DNA from: JBEEOW01 sp041191405
Lineage (GTDB): Bacteria; Bacteroidota; Bacteroidia; Cytophagales; UBA9547
Direction: 5' to 3'
Assembly (NCBI GenBank): GCA_041191405.1
Contig: JBEEOW010000012.1
Span: 43,386-107,385, forward strand
Length of the DNA: 64,000 nucleotides
Positions 38,740-47,495 of the stretch are shown piece by piece (position 1 is the stretch's first letter; each line of letters opens with the position of its first letter). The translations under genes were made by a program, and so were the position numbers. The notes under the pieces are model-generated. The model saw only the letters and a program-made list of their open reading frames with translations. It had not been told where the DNA came from and ran no database searches.

Positions 38740-39345
38740 TTATTTATAGAATGGTGATATCATTAAATAAACAATCACACCAGTTACAGCAACATACAAC
38801 CATACTGGATAAGTCCATTTAACAATTCTTTTATGTTTGTCAATTTGATTAGAAATTGCAAAATAAATTGCAAATAACACTAAAGGAACAACTGCAATTG
38901 CTAATAATATATGTGTTAGTAATAAAATAAAATAAATTAATCTTGTGTTTCCAACATTTGATAATTCAAGCTCAGAAACAACACCATCATGGTTTAAATC
39001 TCCAAACAAAGTATGAACAGCCTGAAAATGATAAATAACATAAGAAACTAAAAATAAAGATGATAAAGCAAAAGCTCCAAACATAGAAACTCTATGCATA
39101 GAAATATTATTCTGTTTAATGAAATATAAACCTGCCAATAATAAAATAGCTGTAGAAGTATTTAAAACAGCATTCAATTTTGGTAAAAAAGACACATCTA
39201 AATCACCTAAATTGCCTGTTTGTGGAACAAATAACAATAAAGCTACTACTAATGGAATAGCGACAGATAAAACAGCAATAATTGTAGTAAACAACCTATT
39301 ATTTGGCAAACTACTTTGATTTTCTGTGATTATACTCATGTTCAA
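38740..39345 (-). CDS. DUF420 family membrane protein with EF-hand-like loop
   Basis: A 201-residue protein with five predicted spans, of the DUF420/CtaM type found next to cytochrome oxidase genes and thought to assist oxidase assembly. Family-like features are the PKLNAVLNTSTAILLLAG segment and the HxxH-type pattern in YHFQAVH and LLTHILLA. An insert at residues 116-127 reads DLNHDGVVSELE, which fits the 12-position EF-hand calcium loop (Asp1, Asn3, Asp5, Gly6, Glu12). Its start overlaps the 3' end of the SCO-like gene by 35 nt, so the two are probably translationally coupled. Confidence 0.85.
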   Translation of the reverse strand: MNMSIITENQSSLPNNRLFTTIIAVLSVAIPLVVALLLFVPQTGNLGDLDVSFLPKLNAVLNTSTAILLLAGLYFIKQNNISMHRVSMFGAFALSSLFLVSYVIYHFQAVHTLFGDLNHDGVVSELELSNVGNTRLIYFILLLTHILLAIAVVPLVLFAIYFAISNQIDKHKRIVKWTYPVWLYVAVTGVIVYLMISPFYK

Positions 39346-39856
39346 ATACCTTTAGTTCAGTAATTAATCTATCAATTTCTTTATCTTTAAGTGGGTCAAA
39401 AACACCTCTAATATAGCCACTTTTATCAACTAACAATATAACCTCATGCGGTTGGATTAGTTTGTATTTTGACCAAAATTCATGTGGAATTTCATCTAAG
39501 AAAACTTGAAATTTAGTTTCAATTGATTTCAAATGAGAAAAATCAGGTTCTAATAATACATCATTATTTGAAAAATACGAAGAATCATCTTTAAAATTAG
39601 AACTTAATCGTAAATCTAACTCTGTTGTCCAACTACCTTTTAATAAAGTAATAGCAACAATATTAATAGGTTTAGCTTCCACTTCACTTAGAGTATGAGA
39701 AAATCTAAAATAAGTAGTATCACCACTATTAACACTTAATGGTAAAAGTTTAGGTAATCCATAATGATTATCACCAAACAATTTTATAAATAAATAAAAA
39801 AAGGCTGGTACAATGAGAAGAATCATCAATGTACCAACCTTTGTATATTTCGACAT
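39311..39856 (-). CDS. SCO1/SenC-like protein lacking the copper-binding cysteines
   Basis: A 181-residue, membrane-anchored (span about 9-26) thioredoxin-fold-like protein in the place where Bacteroidota oxidase operons carry a SCO copper chaperone. The C-terminal part keeps SCO-like features: LVDKSGYIRGVFDPLKDKEI followed by a helix. The region where the CxxxC copper site should lie reads VAITLLKGSWTTEL, and the whole protein contains no cysteine. It therefore cannot bind copper in the SCO manner. It may be a structural or regulatory derivative. The SCO assignment rests on position, size and C-terminal pattern. Confidence 0.7.
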   Translation of the reverse strand: MSKYTKVGTLMILLIVPAFFYLFIKLFGDNHYGLPKLLPLSVNSGDTTYFRFSHTLSEVEAKPINIVAITLLKGSWTTELDLRLSSNFKDDSSYFSNNDVLLEPDFSHLKSIETKFQVFLDEIPHEFWSKYKLIQPHEVILLVDKSGYIRGVFDPLKDKEIDRLITELKVFEHEYNHRKSK

Positions 39857-39862
39857 CTTTAA

Positions 39863-40237
39863 TTACTTTGTAAGAAAGTTGTGAAAGTTATGAATAGCAT
39901 CAAAAACATAGCTACCTTCATTTAATTGAGAAGCAATTAACCATAATATAAATATAATTGGTAAAGCTAAACTCATAATTAAAGTTTTAGATTCATGCTT
40001 TAAGTGCATAAAATCAGCAACAATATAAAATGCTTTAACTAAAGTCAAAGTAATAAATACAGTTACAACAAGTAAATGAGGTAAATGTAACGGACCTTTG
40101 ATAAAAGCGATTAAGAATTCAAATGCTGTTATAGCAGTTAATATCCAAAATGTTTTCCAAATCCATTTAGTTTGTGGAGCAGGAATCTCAACTGCGTGAG
40201 ATTGTGTATGAGATGAATGACCGTGACCGTGTGACAT
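39863..40237 (-). CDS. Cytochrome c oxidase subunit IV family protein
   Basis: A 124-residue protein with three predicted spans (about 28-46, 55-75 and 85-105), of the prokaryotic oxidase subunit IV type. The N-terminus is His-rich (MSHGHGHSSHTQSHAVE, five His in 14 residues). Patterns such as FITLTLVKAFYIVADFMHL and the closing NFLTK fit the family. It lies 25 nt after the second subunit III gene and 6 nt before the SCO-like gene in the respiratory run. Confidence 0.9.
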   Translation of the reverse strand: MSHGHGHSSHTQSHAVEIPAPQTKWIWKTFWILTAITAFEFLIAFIKGPLHLPHLLVVTVFITLTLVKAFYIVADFMHLKHESKTLIMSLALPIIFILWLIASQLNEGSYVFDAIHNFHNFLTK

Positions 40238-40262
40238 AATAAGTTATATTTAATTTTTTAGA

Positions 40263-40973
40263 CTAAACTAAATAGAAGAATGTAAATACAAATACCCAAA
40301 CAAGGTCAACAAAGTGCCAGTATAAACCAACTTTTTCAACCATTTCATAGCTACCTCTTCTTTCATATAATCCCATAACAACGTTAAAGAAAATAACTAT
40401 GTTAAGAATTACACCACTAGTTACGTGAGTTCCGTGGAAACCAGTAATAAAGAAGAATAAATCAGCAAATGCTGGAGGTCCATAAGGATTTGATACTAAA
40501 GAGGCAGTATGACCATCAATACCAGCAATAAAGATTGACCATTCCCAAGCTTGACTTCCTAAGAAAACAAAACCTCCGAAAATTGTCCATAACATCCATT
40601 TTTCAACAGCTTTTTTATCCATTCTATGACCAGCTTCAACAGCTAATACCATAGTTACAGAAGACATAATTAGTACAAATGTCATAAATCCAACAAATAC
40701 TAGTGGAGCATGACCATGCCAAAAAGGAATGTGAGTAAATACATGTTCAGGAATTGGCCAGTGATCAGGAGAAAAACCTGTAATTGAAGGATCGTGAGCA
40801 AGATTACTGAATCTTATAAATCCATATGCAATAAGTAAACCTGAGAATGAGAAGGTATCAGAAAGTAAGAAAAACCACATCATCAGCTTACCATAGCTTG
40901 CCTTTAATGGTTCAACTCCTCCTCCCCATAAAGTTTTAGAGTCGTCAATGTGAGTAGTAACTGCAGCAGACAT
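40263..40973 (-). CDS. Cytochrome c oxidase subunit III
   Basis: A 236-residue membrane protein of the haem-copper oxidase subunit III family, which stabilises the proton-uptake side of subunit I. It keeps the family signature FFITGFHGTHVTSGV and closes with GLYWHFVDLVWVFVFTFFYL. An additional hydrophilic segment (about residues 55-85, SPDHWPIPEHVF) interrupts the first helices. It is the second of two adjacent subunit III genes; the other starts at 41575. The two differ in length and sequence and are not recent copies. Confidence 0.92.
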   Translation of the reverse strand: MSAAVTTHIDDSKTLWGGGVEPLKASYGKLMMWFFLLSDTFSFSGLLIAYGFIRFSNLAHDPSITGFSPDHWPIPEHVFTHIPFWHGHAPLVFVGFMTFVLIMSSVTMVLAVEAGHRMDKKAVEKWMLWTIFGGFVFLGSQAWEWSIFIAGIDGHTASLVSNPYGPPAFADLFFFITGFHGTHVTSGVILNIVIFFNVVMGLYERRGSYEMVEKVGLYWHFVDLVWVFVFTFFYLV

Positions 40974-40984
40974 ATTTAATTTAA

Positions 40985-41575
40985 TTAATGATTAATTAAT
41001 AGAAAGACAAATAAATAAACCCATAATGCATCAAGAAAATGCCAATAAGTTGAACACATTTCAATTTGCAATAAATTTTTAGAAGAAATTTTATTATTTA
41101 CTCCACTATATAGTGTAAACAATAAATAGATAATTCCAGATATTAAGTGAAAAGCATGTAAACCAGTTAATACATAAAAGAATGAACCACCTGGGTTAGC
41201 AAATGCAAAAAAAACTTTTTGCGCTACCAAATCATTCCATGCTAAATATTGTGTAATTGTAAACACAACACCTAATAATATCGTTACGATAAGTCCTAAA
41301 TTAATGTTTTTCTTATCATCTTTTTTAGCAGATAATAACGCCCAATGCATAGTTGCAGAGCTTAAAACAATAACAATTGTAGAAACCCAAAGAACTGTAG
41401 GTATATTATAAATTATCCAATTTCCTTCTCCTTTTCTAACGATAAACGCACTTGTCATAGATGCGAAAATCATTAAAATACTAACGATGAATAACCATAA
41501 AGAAAACTTTAATGGTTGCATACCCATCATTTTATTATTACCAACATTATTTGAAGCAATAGTAGTAGTCGCCAT
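40985..41575 (-). CDS. Cytochrome c oxidase subunit III family protein, short paralogue
   Basis: A 196-residue protein with five predicted spans. It has the subunit III patterns FYVLTGLHAFHLISGI and, at the end, CSTYWHFLDALWVYLFVFLL. It lies 3 nt after the haem O synthase gene and 11 nt before the longer subunit III gene. Adjacent pairs of subunit III-like genes are usual in Bacteroidota oxidase operons with alternative complex III. Confidence 0.92.
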   Translation of the reverse strand: MATTTIASNNVGNNKMMGMQPLKFSLWLFIVSILMIFASMTSAFIVRKGEGNWIIYNIPTVLWVSTIVIVLSSATMHWALLSAKKDDKKNINLGLIVTILLGVVFTITQYLAWNDLVAQKVFFAFANPGGSFFYVLTGLHAFHLISGIIYLLFTLYSGVNNKISSKNLLQIEMCSTYWHFLDALWVYLFVFLLINH

Positions 41576-41578
41576 AAT

Positions 41579-42472
41579 TTAAGGAATTTTATCAAACACT
41601 AAAGCAATTTGCACTACTGGTAAATAAACAAATGATCCAAACATTAACTGCATAGCAGCCTCTCTTGAACATTTTTTCATTAAATATATGTTTTGCATTA
41701 AAAACAAAACACCACACAATGTTGTAATTATTGCTGAGATTTTTCCAGTCATGCCTACCATATAAGGAAATAATCCTAAAGGAATTAAGCATAATGAATA
41801 AATCATTAATTGAAATGCTGTATTAACATCTTTTGCTCCATTTGCAGGTAATAACTTAAAACCAGCTTTTTTATAATCATCATCTAATACCCAAGCAATT
41901 GCCCAAAAATGAGGAAACTGCCAAATGAACTGAATTCCGAAAATTAATAAAGCTTCATAAGTAATATTTCCAGCAGCAGCACACCAACCTATAAGAGGAG
42001 GTAATGCACCTGGAATAGCACCGACAAATACAGCTATAGGTCCTTTTCTTTTTAATGGAGTATATACAAAACCATATAAAATTGAGGACATCAATGTTAA
42101 TAATGTAGTTGGAATATTAGTATAAATTAACAACAAATACAAACCAACACCTCCAAGTAAAAAAGAAAACAAGGTAGCTTCTACACTTGAAATTTTTCCC
42201 GTTGGTAATGGTCGATTCATTGTTCGACTCATAAGTTTATCTAAATCAGTTTCAATTATTTGATTAATAATATTAGCTGATCCAGTAACTAAAAATCCAC
42301 CTAATGCAAAAAAAACTAAACTATTCCAATTTATTGCTCTGCCTGATGCTAATAAATAACCTATAGCACCTGAGAAAGCTACTAAAAATGACAAACGAAA
42401 CTTCAAAAGCTCAAAAAAAGCTTTAGCTCGAGTCATCATGCTGAAGCTAACAGTAGTAGAGTTAGATAGCAT
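41579..42472 (-). CDS. ctaB: Protohaem IX farnesyltransferase (haem O synthase)
   Basis: UbiA-family membrane prenyltransferase that adds a farnesyl group to haem B, giving haem O for the oxidase encoded alongside. It has 297 residues and about nine spans. The catalytic Asp-rich motif is NIINQIIETDLDKLMSRT near residue 65-80, followed by RPLPTGKIS; the second conserved loop includes DDDYKKAGFKLLP. The start could also be the Met-Met pair at residues 12-13. It lies within the oxidase operon, after an 87-nt gap containing a strong hairpin. Confidence 0.95.
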   Translation of the reverse strand: MLSNSTTVSFSMMTRAKAFFELLKFRLSFLVAFSGAIGYLLASGRAINWNSLVFFALGGFLVTGSANIINQIIETDLDKLMSRTMNRPLPTGKISSVEATLFSFLLGGVGLYLLLIYTNIPTTLLTLMSSILYGFVYTPLKRKGPIAVFVGAIPGALPPLIGWCAAAGNITYEALLIFGIQFIWQFPHFWAIAWVLDDDYKKAGFKLLPANGAKDVNTAFQLMIYSLCLIPLGLFPYMVGMTGKISAIITTLCGVLFLMQNIYLMKKCSREAAMQLMFGSFVYLPVVQIALVFDKIP

Positions 42473-42512
42473 ATTTAGAGTAGATAGATTTTTTCAAAGT
42501 TTATTGTTTTAA

Positions 42513-42544
42513 TTTTGCTACTGATGAATACATCAGTAGCAAAA
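42513..42544. other. 14-bp perfect stem-loop between coxA and haem O synthase genes
   Basis: Arms 42513-42526 and 42531-42544 are exact inverted copies (TTTTGCTACTGATG) around the 4-nt loop AATA. No T tract follows on either strand, so it does not look like a normal terminator. It may be an RNA processing or stability element inside the operon. Confidence 0.75.
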
Positions 42545-42559
42545 CTTAATTATAATTTA

Positions 42560-44386
42560 TTAAGCGTTATCGCTTTCAAATGGTAAGTTAGACTCTGGTG
42601 TTGCAGCATAAGGAATATGCTGAGGAATGAAGTCTTCACTTGCTCCTGGTTTAGAGTAGTCATAAGGCCATCTATAAACCTGAGGAATTTCTCCTGGCCA
42701 GTTACCATGTCCTGGTAATACAGGAGTAGTCCACTCCAAAGTGTTCGATCTCCAAGGATTTTCAGAAGCTTTTCTACCTTTGAAAATACTATAGAAGAAG
42801 TTAAATCCAAATATTAATTGAGCACCTAAAGCAAAGAATGCTGCAATAGAAATAAATGAGTTCAAATCTCCGAAAGTACTGAATGCTTCATAACTAGTGA
42901 ATGAATAGTATCTTCTTGGGAAACCTGCAATACCGATATAGTGCATTGGGAAGAATACCAAATAAATACCTATGAAAGAGAACCAGAAGTGAATATAACC
43001 TAATTTCTCATCCATCATTCTACCAAACATTTTTGGGAACCAGTGATAAACACCAGCTAAGAATCCAAAGAATGAAGCAGAACCCATTACTAAGTGAAAG
43101 TGAGCTACTACAAAGTAAGTATCGTGTAACTGAATATCTAATGCTGCATTTCCTAAAATAATACCTGTAACACCACCTGAAATGAAGAATGATACAAGTC
43201 CAATCGAGAATAACATTGCTGGAGTAAATACTAAGTTACCTTTCCATAAAGTAGTAATGTAGTTAAACGCTTTAACTGCAGAAGGAACAGCAATAATTAA
43301 TGTTAACAACATGAATACAGAACCTAAGAAAGGATTCATACCAGTTACGAACATATGGTGAGCCCAAACTATGAAAGATAAGAAAGTTATACCTAACATA
43401 GAGAAAATCATTGCTTTATAACCAAAAATTGGTTTGCGAGAATTTGTTGATATAATCTCAGAAGTAATACCTAATGCAGGTAATAAAACGATATATACCT
43501 CAGGGTGACCTAAGAACCAGAATAAATGCTGGAACAAGATAGGAGAACCACCAACGTTATGCAATGCTTGACCAGCTACATAAATTTCAGATAAATAGAA
43601 ACTAGTTCCAAAACTTCTATCAAAAATTAATAATAAAGCAGCAGATAATAATACTGGGAACGATAAAACTCCAATAATTGCAGTTAAGAAGAAAGACCAA
43701 ATAGTTAATGGTAATCTTGAAAACGTCATACCTTTTGTTCTCATGTTTATAACTGTAGAAATATAGTTAATACTTCCTAATAAACTTGAAACAATAAATA
43801 TTGCCATAGAAGATAACCATAATGTCATACCTAAACCTGAACCTGGCATTGCTTGAGGCAAGGCAGACAATGGAGGATAAATAACCCAACCACCACTTGC
43901 TGGACCAGTTTCAATAAATAAAGAAATGAACATTAAACAAGAAGAAAGGAAGAAAAACCAATACGATAACATATTAAGGAATCCCGATGCCATATCTCTT
44001 GCTCCAATTTGTAAAGGAATCAAGAAGTTTGAGAAAGTACCACTCAAACCTGCTGTAAGTACAAAGAATACCATAATTGTACCATGCATTGTAACTAATG
44101 CAAGATAAAATTCTGGATCCAATTTACCATTTTGAATCCACTCTCCTAACAAAGGTTTCAACCATTCAATATTAGCATTAGGAAAACCTAATTGTAACCT
44201 GAATATTGCAGATAATGATCCACCAATTAATGCCCAGAATAAACCTGAAATCAAAAATTGTTTCGCAATTACTTTATGATCTTCAGAAAAAACATATTTC
44301 TGAATAAAGCTTTGTTCGTGATGTTCGTGTTCATCATGATGCCCATGTGCATCTGATGAATGTGCGTGAATATCTATCGAAGACAT
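42560..44386 (-). CDS. ctaD: Cytochrome c oxidase subunit I
   Basis: Catalytic subunit of an aa3-type haem-copper oxidase. It has 608 residues. Visible ligands: His101 in TMHGTIMVFF (haem a), the His294-Tyr298 pair in GHPEVYIVLLP (CuB, cross-linked Tyr), His343-His344 in WAHHMF (CuB), and His429/His431 in VAHFHLVMG (haem a3/a). The N-terminal cytoplasmic tail is His-rich, with eight His in the first 23 residues. The C-terminal tail is a hydrophilic extension with LEWTTPVLPGHGNWPGEIP. It follows subunit II by 12 nt. It probably accepts electrons from the adjacent alternative complex III. Confidence 0.97.
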   Translation of the reverse strand: MSSIDIHAHSSDAHGHHDEHEHHEQSFIQKYVFSEDHKVIAKQFLISGLFWALIGGSLSAIFRLQLGFPNANIEWLKPLLGEWIQNGKLDPEFYLALVTMHGTIMVFFVLTAGLSGTFSNFLIPLQIGARDMASGFLNMLSYWFFFLSSCLMFISLFIETGPASGGWVIYPPLSALPQAMPGSGLGMTLWLSSMAIFIVSSLLGSINYISTVINMRTKGMTFSRLPLTIWSFFLTAIIGVLSFPVLLSAALLLIFDRSFGTSFYLSEIYVAGQALHNVGGSPILFQHLFWFLGHPEVYIVLLPALGITSEIISTNSRKPIFGYKAMIFSMLGITFLSFIVWAHHMFVTGMNPFLGSVFMLLTLIIAVPSAVKAFNYITTLWKGNLVFTPAMLFSIGLVSFFISGGVTGIILGNAALDIQLHDTYFVVAHFHLVMGSASFFGFLAGVYHWFPKMFGRMMDEKLGYIHFWFSFIGIYLVFFPMHYIGIAGFPRRYYSFTSYEAFSTFGDLNSFISIAAFFALGAQLIFGFNFFYSIFKGRKASENPWRSNTLEWTTPVLPGHGNWPGEIPQVYRWPYDYSKPGASEDFIPQHIPYAATPESNLPFESDNA

Positions 44387-44398
44387 ATTGTAATAATT

Positions 44399-45511
44399 TT
44401 AAAGAGATGCTTGAACTTTAGAAAGAGAATCAGTTGGAACAGCTACTGGTTTAGCAGTAGAGTCAGCTGGAGTTTCAGTTTTAGCAGGAGCTAATTCAAA
44501 AGGAATAAGACTTCTTAATCTTTCTGGTACTTTTGAAATATAGTCAGGGTTAACTTTTAACCAAGGTTCTTGAGTAGCTAACCATTTTTGATAATCTTCT
44601 GGCTCATCAACAACTAAAATATATCTCATAGCATAGTGACCACGACCACAAATTTCAGTACAAGCTAATTCATATTTGAAATCAGGATTACCTGTAATTT
44701 CTTTCATATCAGCTGTAGAATATTTTGGCGTAAACCAAAATTGTGTTGGCATACCAGGTACAGCATCCATCTTAACTCTGAAATGAGGTAAGAATACTGA
44801 GTGAAGTACATCTCTAGCTCTAATTTTTAATAATACAGGAGAACCTTTTGGAATGTGAATTTCTCTTGGAACAAAATCATCAAAATTGTTTTTGTCGGTG
44901 AAATCCATACCAAATTCGTTCGTTGCATCAATTAATTTGAAGTTATATTTTCCAATAACACCATCTTTACCAGGATAACGAACTTGCCAAGCAAATTGTT
45001 TACCCATTACCTCAATAACAACTGCATCTTTAGGAGCTGGAGAAGTTATTTGAGACCAGTAAGTATAACCAAAGAAAATAAGTACAGTTAATACAATTGC
45101 AGGAACAATAGTCCAAGCAAATTCTAATTTATGATTATCTGGATAAAACGTTGCTTTTCTGTTTTCATCATATTTATATTTTACTGTGAAATAAAACATT
45201 AAAACATGTGTAACTAAGAAGGCAAATGAAATTACATAAATTGTAATCCAGAATAAATTATCAGTTTTAACACCATGTAAAGAAGCAGACTCTGGCAAAT
45301 AAAACTTTTTAGCTTCCGCAGAATACCAAACAAGTAAAGCCATTCCCAATACAAAAGTAATTGGGAATAAGAATGCATTTACATTATTACTGAAAGAAAC
45401 TCTTTTTTGATAGGTTCCCTTCATTACAGAAATCAAAGTTTGAACTCTGAATATAAGGAACAAAATTACCAGAACAAGTAGTACTGACAATCCTATTAAG
45501 AAACTATTCAT
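44399..45511 (-). CDS. ctaC: Cytochrome c oxidase subunit II
   Basis: Electron-entry subunit with the binuclear CuA site: His237 in DVLHSVF, then Cys284, Glu286, Cys288, His292 and Met295 in CTEICGRGHYAM. It has 370 residues, longer than usual at the N-terminus, with extra spans (about 4-20 and 45-65) before the two standard ones (about 88-110 and 132-152). The C-terminus is a Pro/Thr/Ala-rich tail. There is no fused cytochrome c domain. It lies between actF (35 nt before) and ctaD (12 nt after), bridging the alternative complex III and oxidase parts of the run. Confidence 0.96.
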   Translation of the reverse strand: MNSFLIGLSVLLVLVILFLIFRVQTLISVMKGTYQKRVSFSNNVNAFLFPITFVLGMALLVWYSAEAKKFYLPESASLHGVKTDNLFWITIYVISFAFLVTHVLMFYFTVKYKYDENRKATFYPDNHKLEFAWTIVPAIVLTVLIFFGYTYWSQITSPAPKDAVVIEVMGKQFAWQVRYPGKDGVIGKYNFKLIDATNEFGMDFTDKNNFDDFVPREIHIPKGSPVLLKIRARDVLHSVFLPHFRVKMDAVPGMPTQFWFTPKYSTADMKEITGNPDFKYELACTEICGRGHYAMRYILVVDEPEDYQKWLATQEPWLKVNPDYISKVPERLRSLIPFELAPAKTETPADSTAKPVAVPTDSLSKVQASL

Positions 45512-45546
45512 AGAATAAGTAATTATAGTTTAAGTGAATGACTTGA

Positions 45547-46830
45547 TTAAATGTTATGATGTAAACTTTCTTCAAGCATTGGGTGATTTTTAGGTACCAA
45601 TAGATTTTTAGAAAGTTGTGAAGCAATTACATAAATAAACAAGCCTAAGAAAAGAAGTGCAGTACCAATTTCTAAAGGACCAAAACCACTATTACCTTTT
45701 GTAGTACCTGGGTTTAACATCAAATAGAAATCTAACCAGTGACCAAATATAATTGCAATAGCAACTATTTTAACAAAAATTGGTGCACGTTTAGCATCTC
45801 TAGTCATTAACATCAAGAATGGGAAAACAAAGTTAATAAAGATATTTAAGAAGAATAATCCAGTATAGTGATAACCGAACCCTCTTAATCTATCGATAAA
45901 ATAACCTGTTTCTTCAGGAATATTTGCATAGAAAATTAATAAGAACTGACTGAACCAAACATAAGTCCAGAAAATACTAAATGCAAACATCATTTTCCCT
46001 AAATCATGAATATGATTCTCATTCACATTAGCTAAATAACCTCTTTCTTTTAACAAGATAACAATTAAAGCAATAGTTGCAAGAGCAGAAACATGCCAGC
46101 TAGCAAATACATACCAACCGAACATAGTTGAGAACCAGTGAGTATCTACAGAAAGAACAAAATCCCAAGCAGATGTAGAAGATGTTACTCCGAAAATTAC
46201 TAAGAAAATTGCACAAGCAACAGTGTTTTTATGCCAATAAGTATGAGTTCCGTTTAAATCTTCATCGTATGAGTTTTTACTAATTACTTTATACATAATA
46301 GTCCAAAGTAAATAATAAGCTACTAATCTTGCATAAAAGAAAGGCTGATTTAAAAAAGGAGCCTTACCAGCAATAATTGAATCATAATGATGAGATTTTG
46401 GATCAGTAATACCTTCATGTGTCCAGTGGAAGATATGATGATGACCAAAAACAAAAACTAACAAAGCTATTACACCTAAATAAGGGATTACAGCTCCAAA
46501 AGCCATAGGAATTCTTAAGAAACCTGCTGACCATCCTGCATAAGCTACATAGTTATATGATACAAAGAATATACCCATAACAGCAACTCCAGAAAAGAAT
46601 ACAGCATTGTGCCATAAATTAACCCAAAGTCTAGTAGTCCAATCAAAAGCTTCTGCATGACCATGAGCACCAGCAGCGCCATGCTCTGCAGCATGAGATC
46701 CAAAACCAGAGCTTAACAAAACAATACCTAAAATGAAAAGCAATGCTCCCACTCCTAGTAATGTAAATACTTTGTTTTTAGCTTTAGAAGTAAAAACAAA
46801 TCTTTCTTCAAATGTATGTGATAATTCCAT
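45547..46830 (-). CDS. actF: Alternative complex III membrane subunit ActF
   Basis: A 427-residue polytopic membrane protein (about ten spans), the second NrfD-like quinol-interacting subunit of the quinol:cytochrome c oxidoreductase (alternative complex III). Family features are FDWTTRLWVNLWHNAVFF and WDFVLSVDTHWFSTMFGWYVF. A His/Ala-rich loop (GSHAAEHGAAGAHGHAEA) lies after the first span. It is the last gene of the actABCDEF block, 21 nt after actE and directly before the oxidase subunit II gene. Confidence 0.93.
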   Translation of the reverse strand: MELSHTFEERFVFTSKAKNKVFTLLGVGALLFILGIVLLSSGFGSHAAEHGAAGAHGHAEAFDWTTRLWVNLWHNAVFFSGVAVMGIFFVSYNYVAYAGWSAGFLRIPMAFGAVIPYLGVIALLVFVFGHHHIFHWTHEGITDPKSHHYDSIIAGKAPFLNQPFFYARLVAYYLLWTIMYKVISKNSYDEDLNGTHTYWHKNTVACAIFLVIFGVTSSTSAWDFVLSVDTHWFSTMFGWYVFASWHVSALATIALIVILLKERGYLANVNENHIHDLGKMMFAFSIFWTYVWFSQFLLIFYANIPEETGYFIDRLRGFGYHYTGLFFLNIFINFVFPFLMLMTRDAKRAPIFVKIVAIAIIFGHWLDFYLMLNPGTTKGNSGFGPLEIGTALLFLGLFIYVIASQLSKNLLVPKNHPMLEESLHHNI

Positions 46831-46851
46831 TTATACAATTAAATGAGGTGA

Positions 46852-47490
46852 TTACTGATTTTGAAGTGTTTGTACGTAATGAACAATTTTCCAACGATCA
46901 CTAACACTTACTTGAGAAGCGTGAGAACGCATACGGCCTTTACCAGAAGTGATAACATGGAAAATATTACCAGCTTTATCAGTTTTAACCATACCCTTGT
47001 TGTAAGCAGGAACACCTTTGAAAACTTTACCTACTTCACCATCACCTTGCCCAGTTGCACCATGACAGTGATCACAATAACGCTCATACAAAGCTTTACC
47101 TTCTTCAATAACTTTATCATTAACAGCAATAGGATTAGTTAATGTATTACCTGCTAATTCAAAATCAGCAGCAGTAAGATTGTTATAAAGTTGTAAATCA
47201 GCTTTTGGTTTAGAACCAACTAAAGGATTAAAACCATTAATTTTAATAGTCCCTTTAACAGGTTCTTTCATGTTCATATTCTTTTTACCACCGAAATCAT
47301 TGTAAGGATTTGAGTTGTAGTTTTCTACATCTTCCTTATCAACAATTTGAGTTAGTGGCTCATAAGCCTGAGAGTGATACATTTGTGATGCATACTCAGT
47401 TCCAGGATCTTGTGTATCTTTTTTGCAAGCAGTTACTAAGAAACTCGCAGATAACAACAAAAGAGAAATCGGTCTATATATCTTTTTCAT
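46852..47490 (-). CDS. actE: Alternative complex III monohaem cytochrome c ActE (lipoprotein)
   Basis: A 212-residue lipoprotein: signal ending SASFLVTAC with lipobox Cys22. The C-terminal half is a class I cytochrome c domain with the haem motif CDHCH near residue 140 and a Met-containing distal segment (GKGRMRSH). It carries electrons from the ActA/ActB side of the complex towards the oxidase. It lies 5 nt after actD. The linker of about 100 residues before the haem domain is hydrophilic. Confidence 0.93.
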   Translation of the reverse strand: MKKIYRPISLLLLSASFLVTACKKDTQDPGTEYASQMYHSQAYEPLTQIVDKEDVENYNSNPYNDFGGKKNMNMKEPVKGTIKINGFNPLVGSKPKADLQLYNNLTAADFELAGNTLTNPIAVNDKVIEEGKALYERYCDHCHGATGQGDGEVGKVFKGVPAYNKGMVKTDKAGNIFHVITSGKGRMRSHASQVSVSDRWKIVHYVQTLQNQ

Positions 47491-47495
47491 TATTA

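Noticed and set aside
40263..41575. Two subunit III genes as a recent duplication
   Set aside because: Lengths (196 and 236 residues) and sequences differ widely; such pairs are the normal arrangement in these operons.
42513..42544. Stem-loop as an intrinsic terminator splitting the oxidase operon
   Set aside because: No T tract on either strand; recorded instead as a possible RNA stability element.
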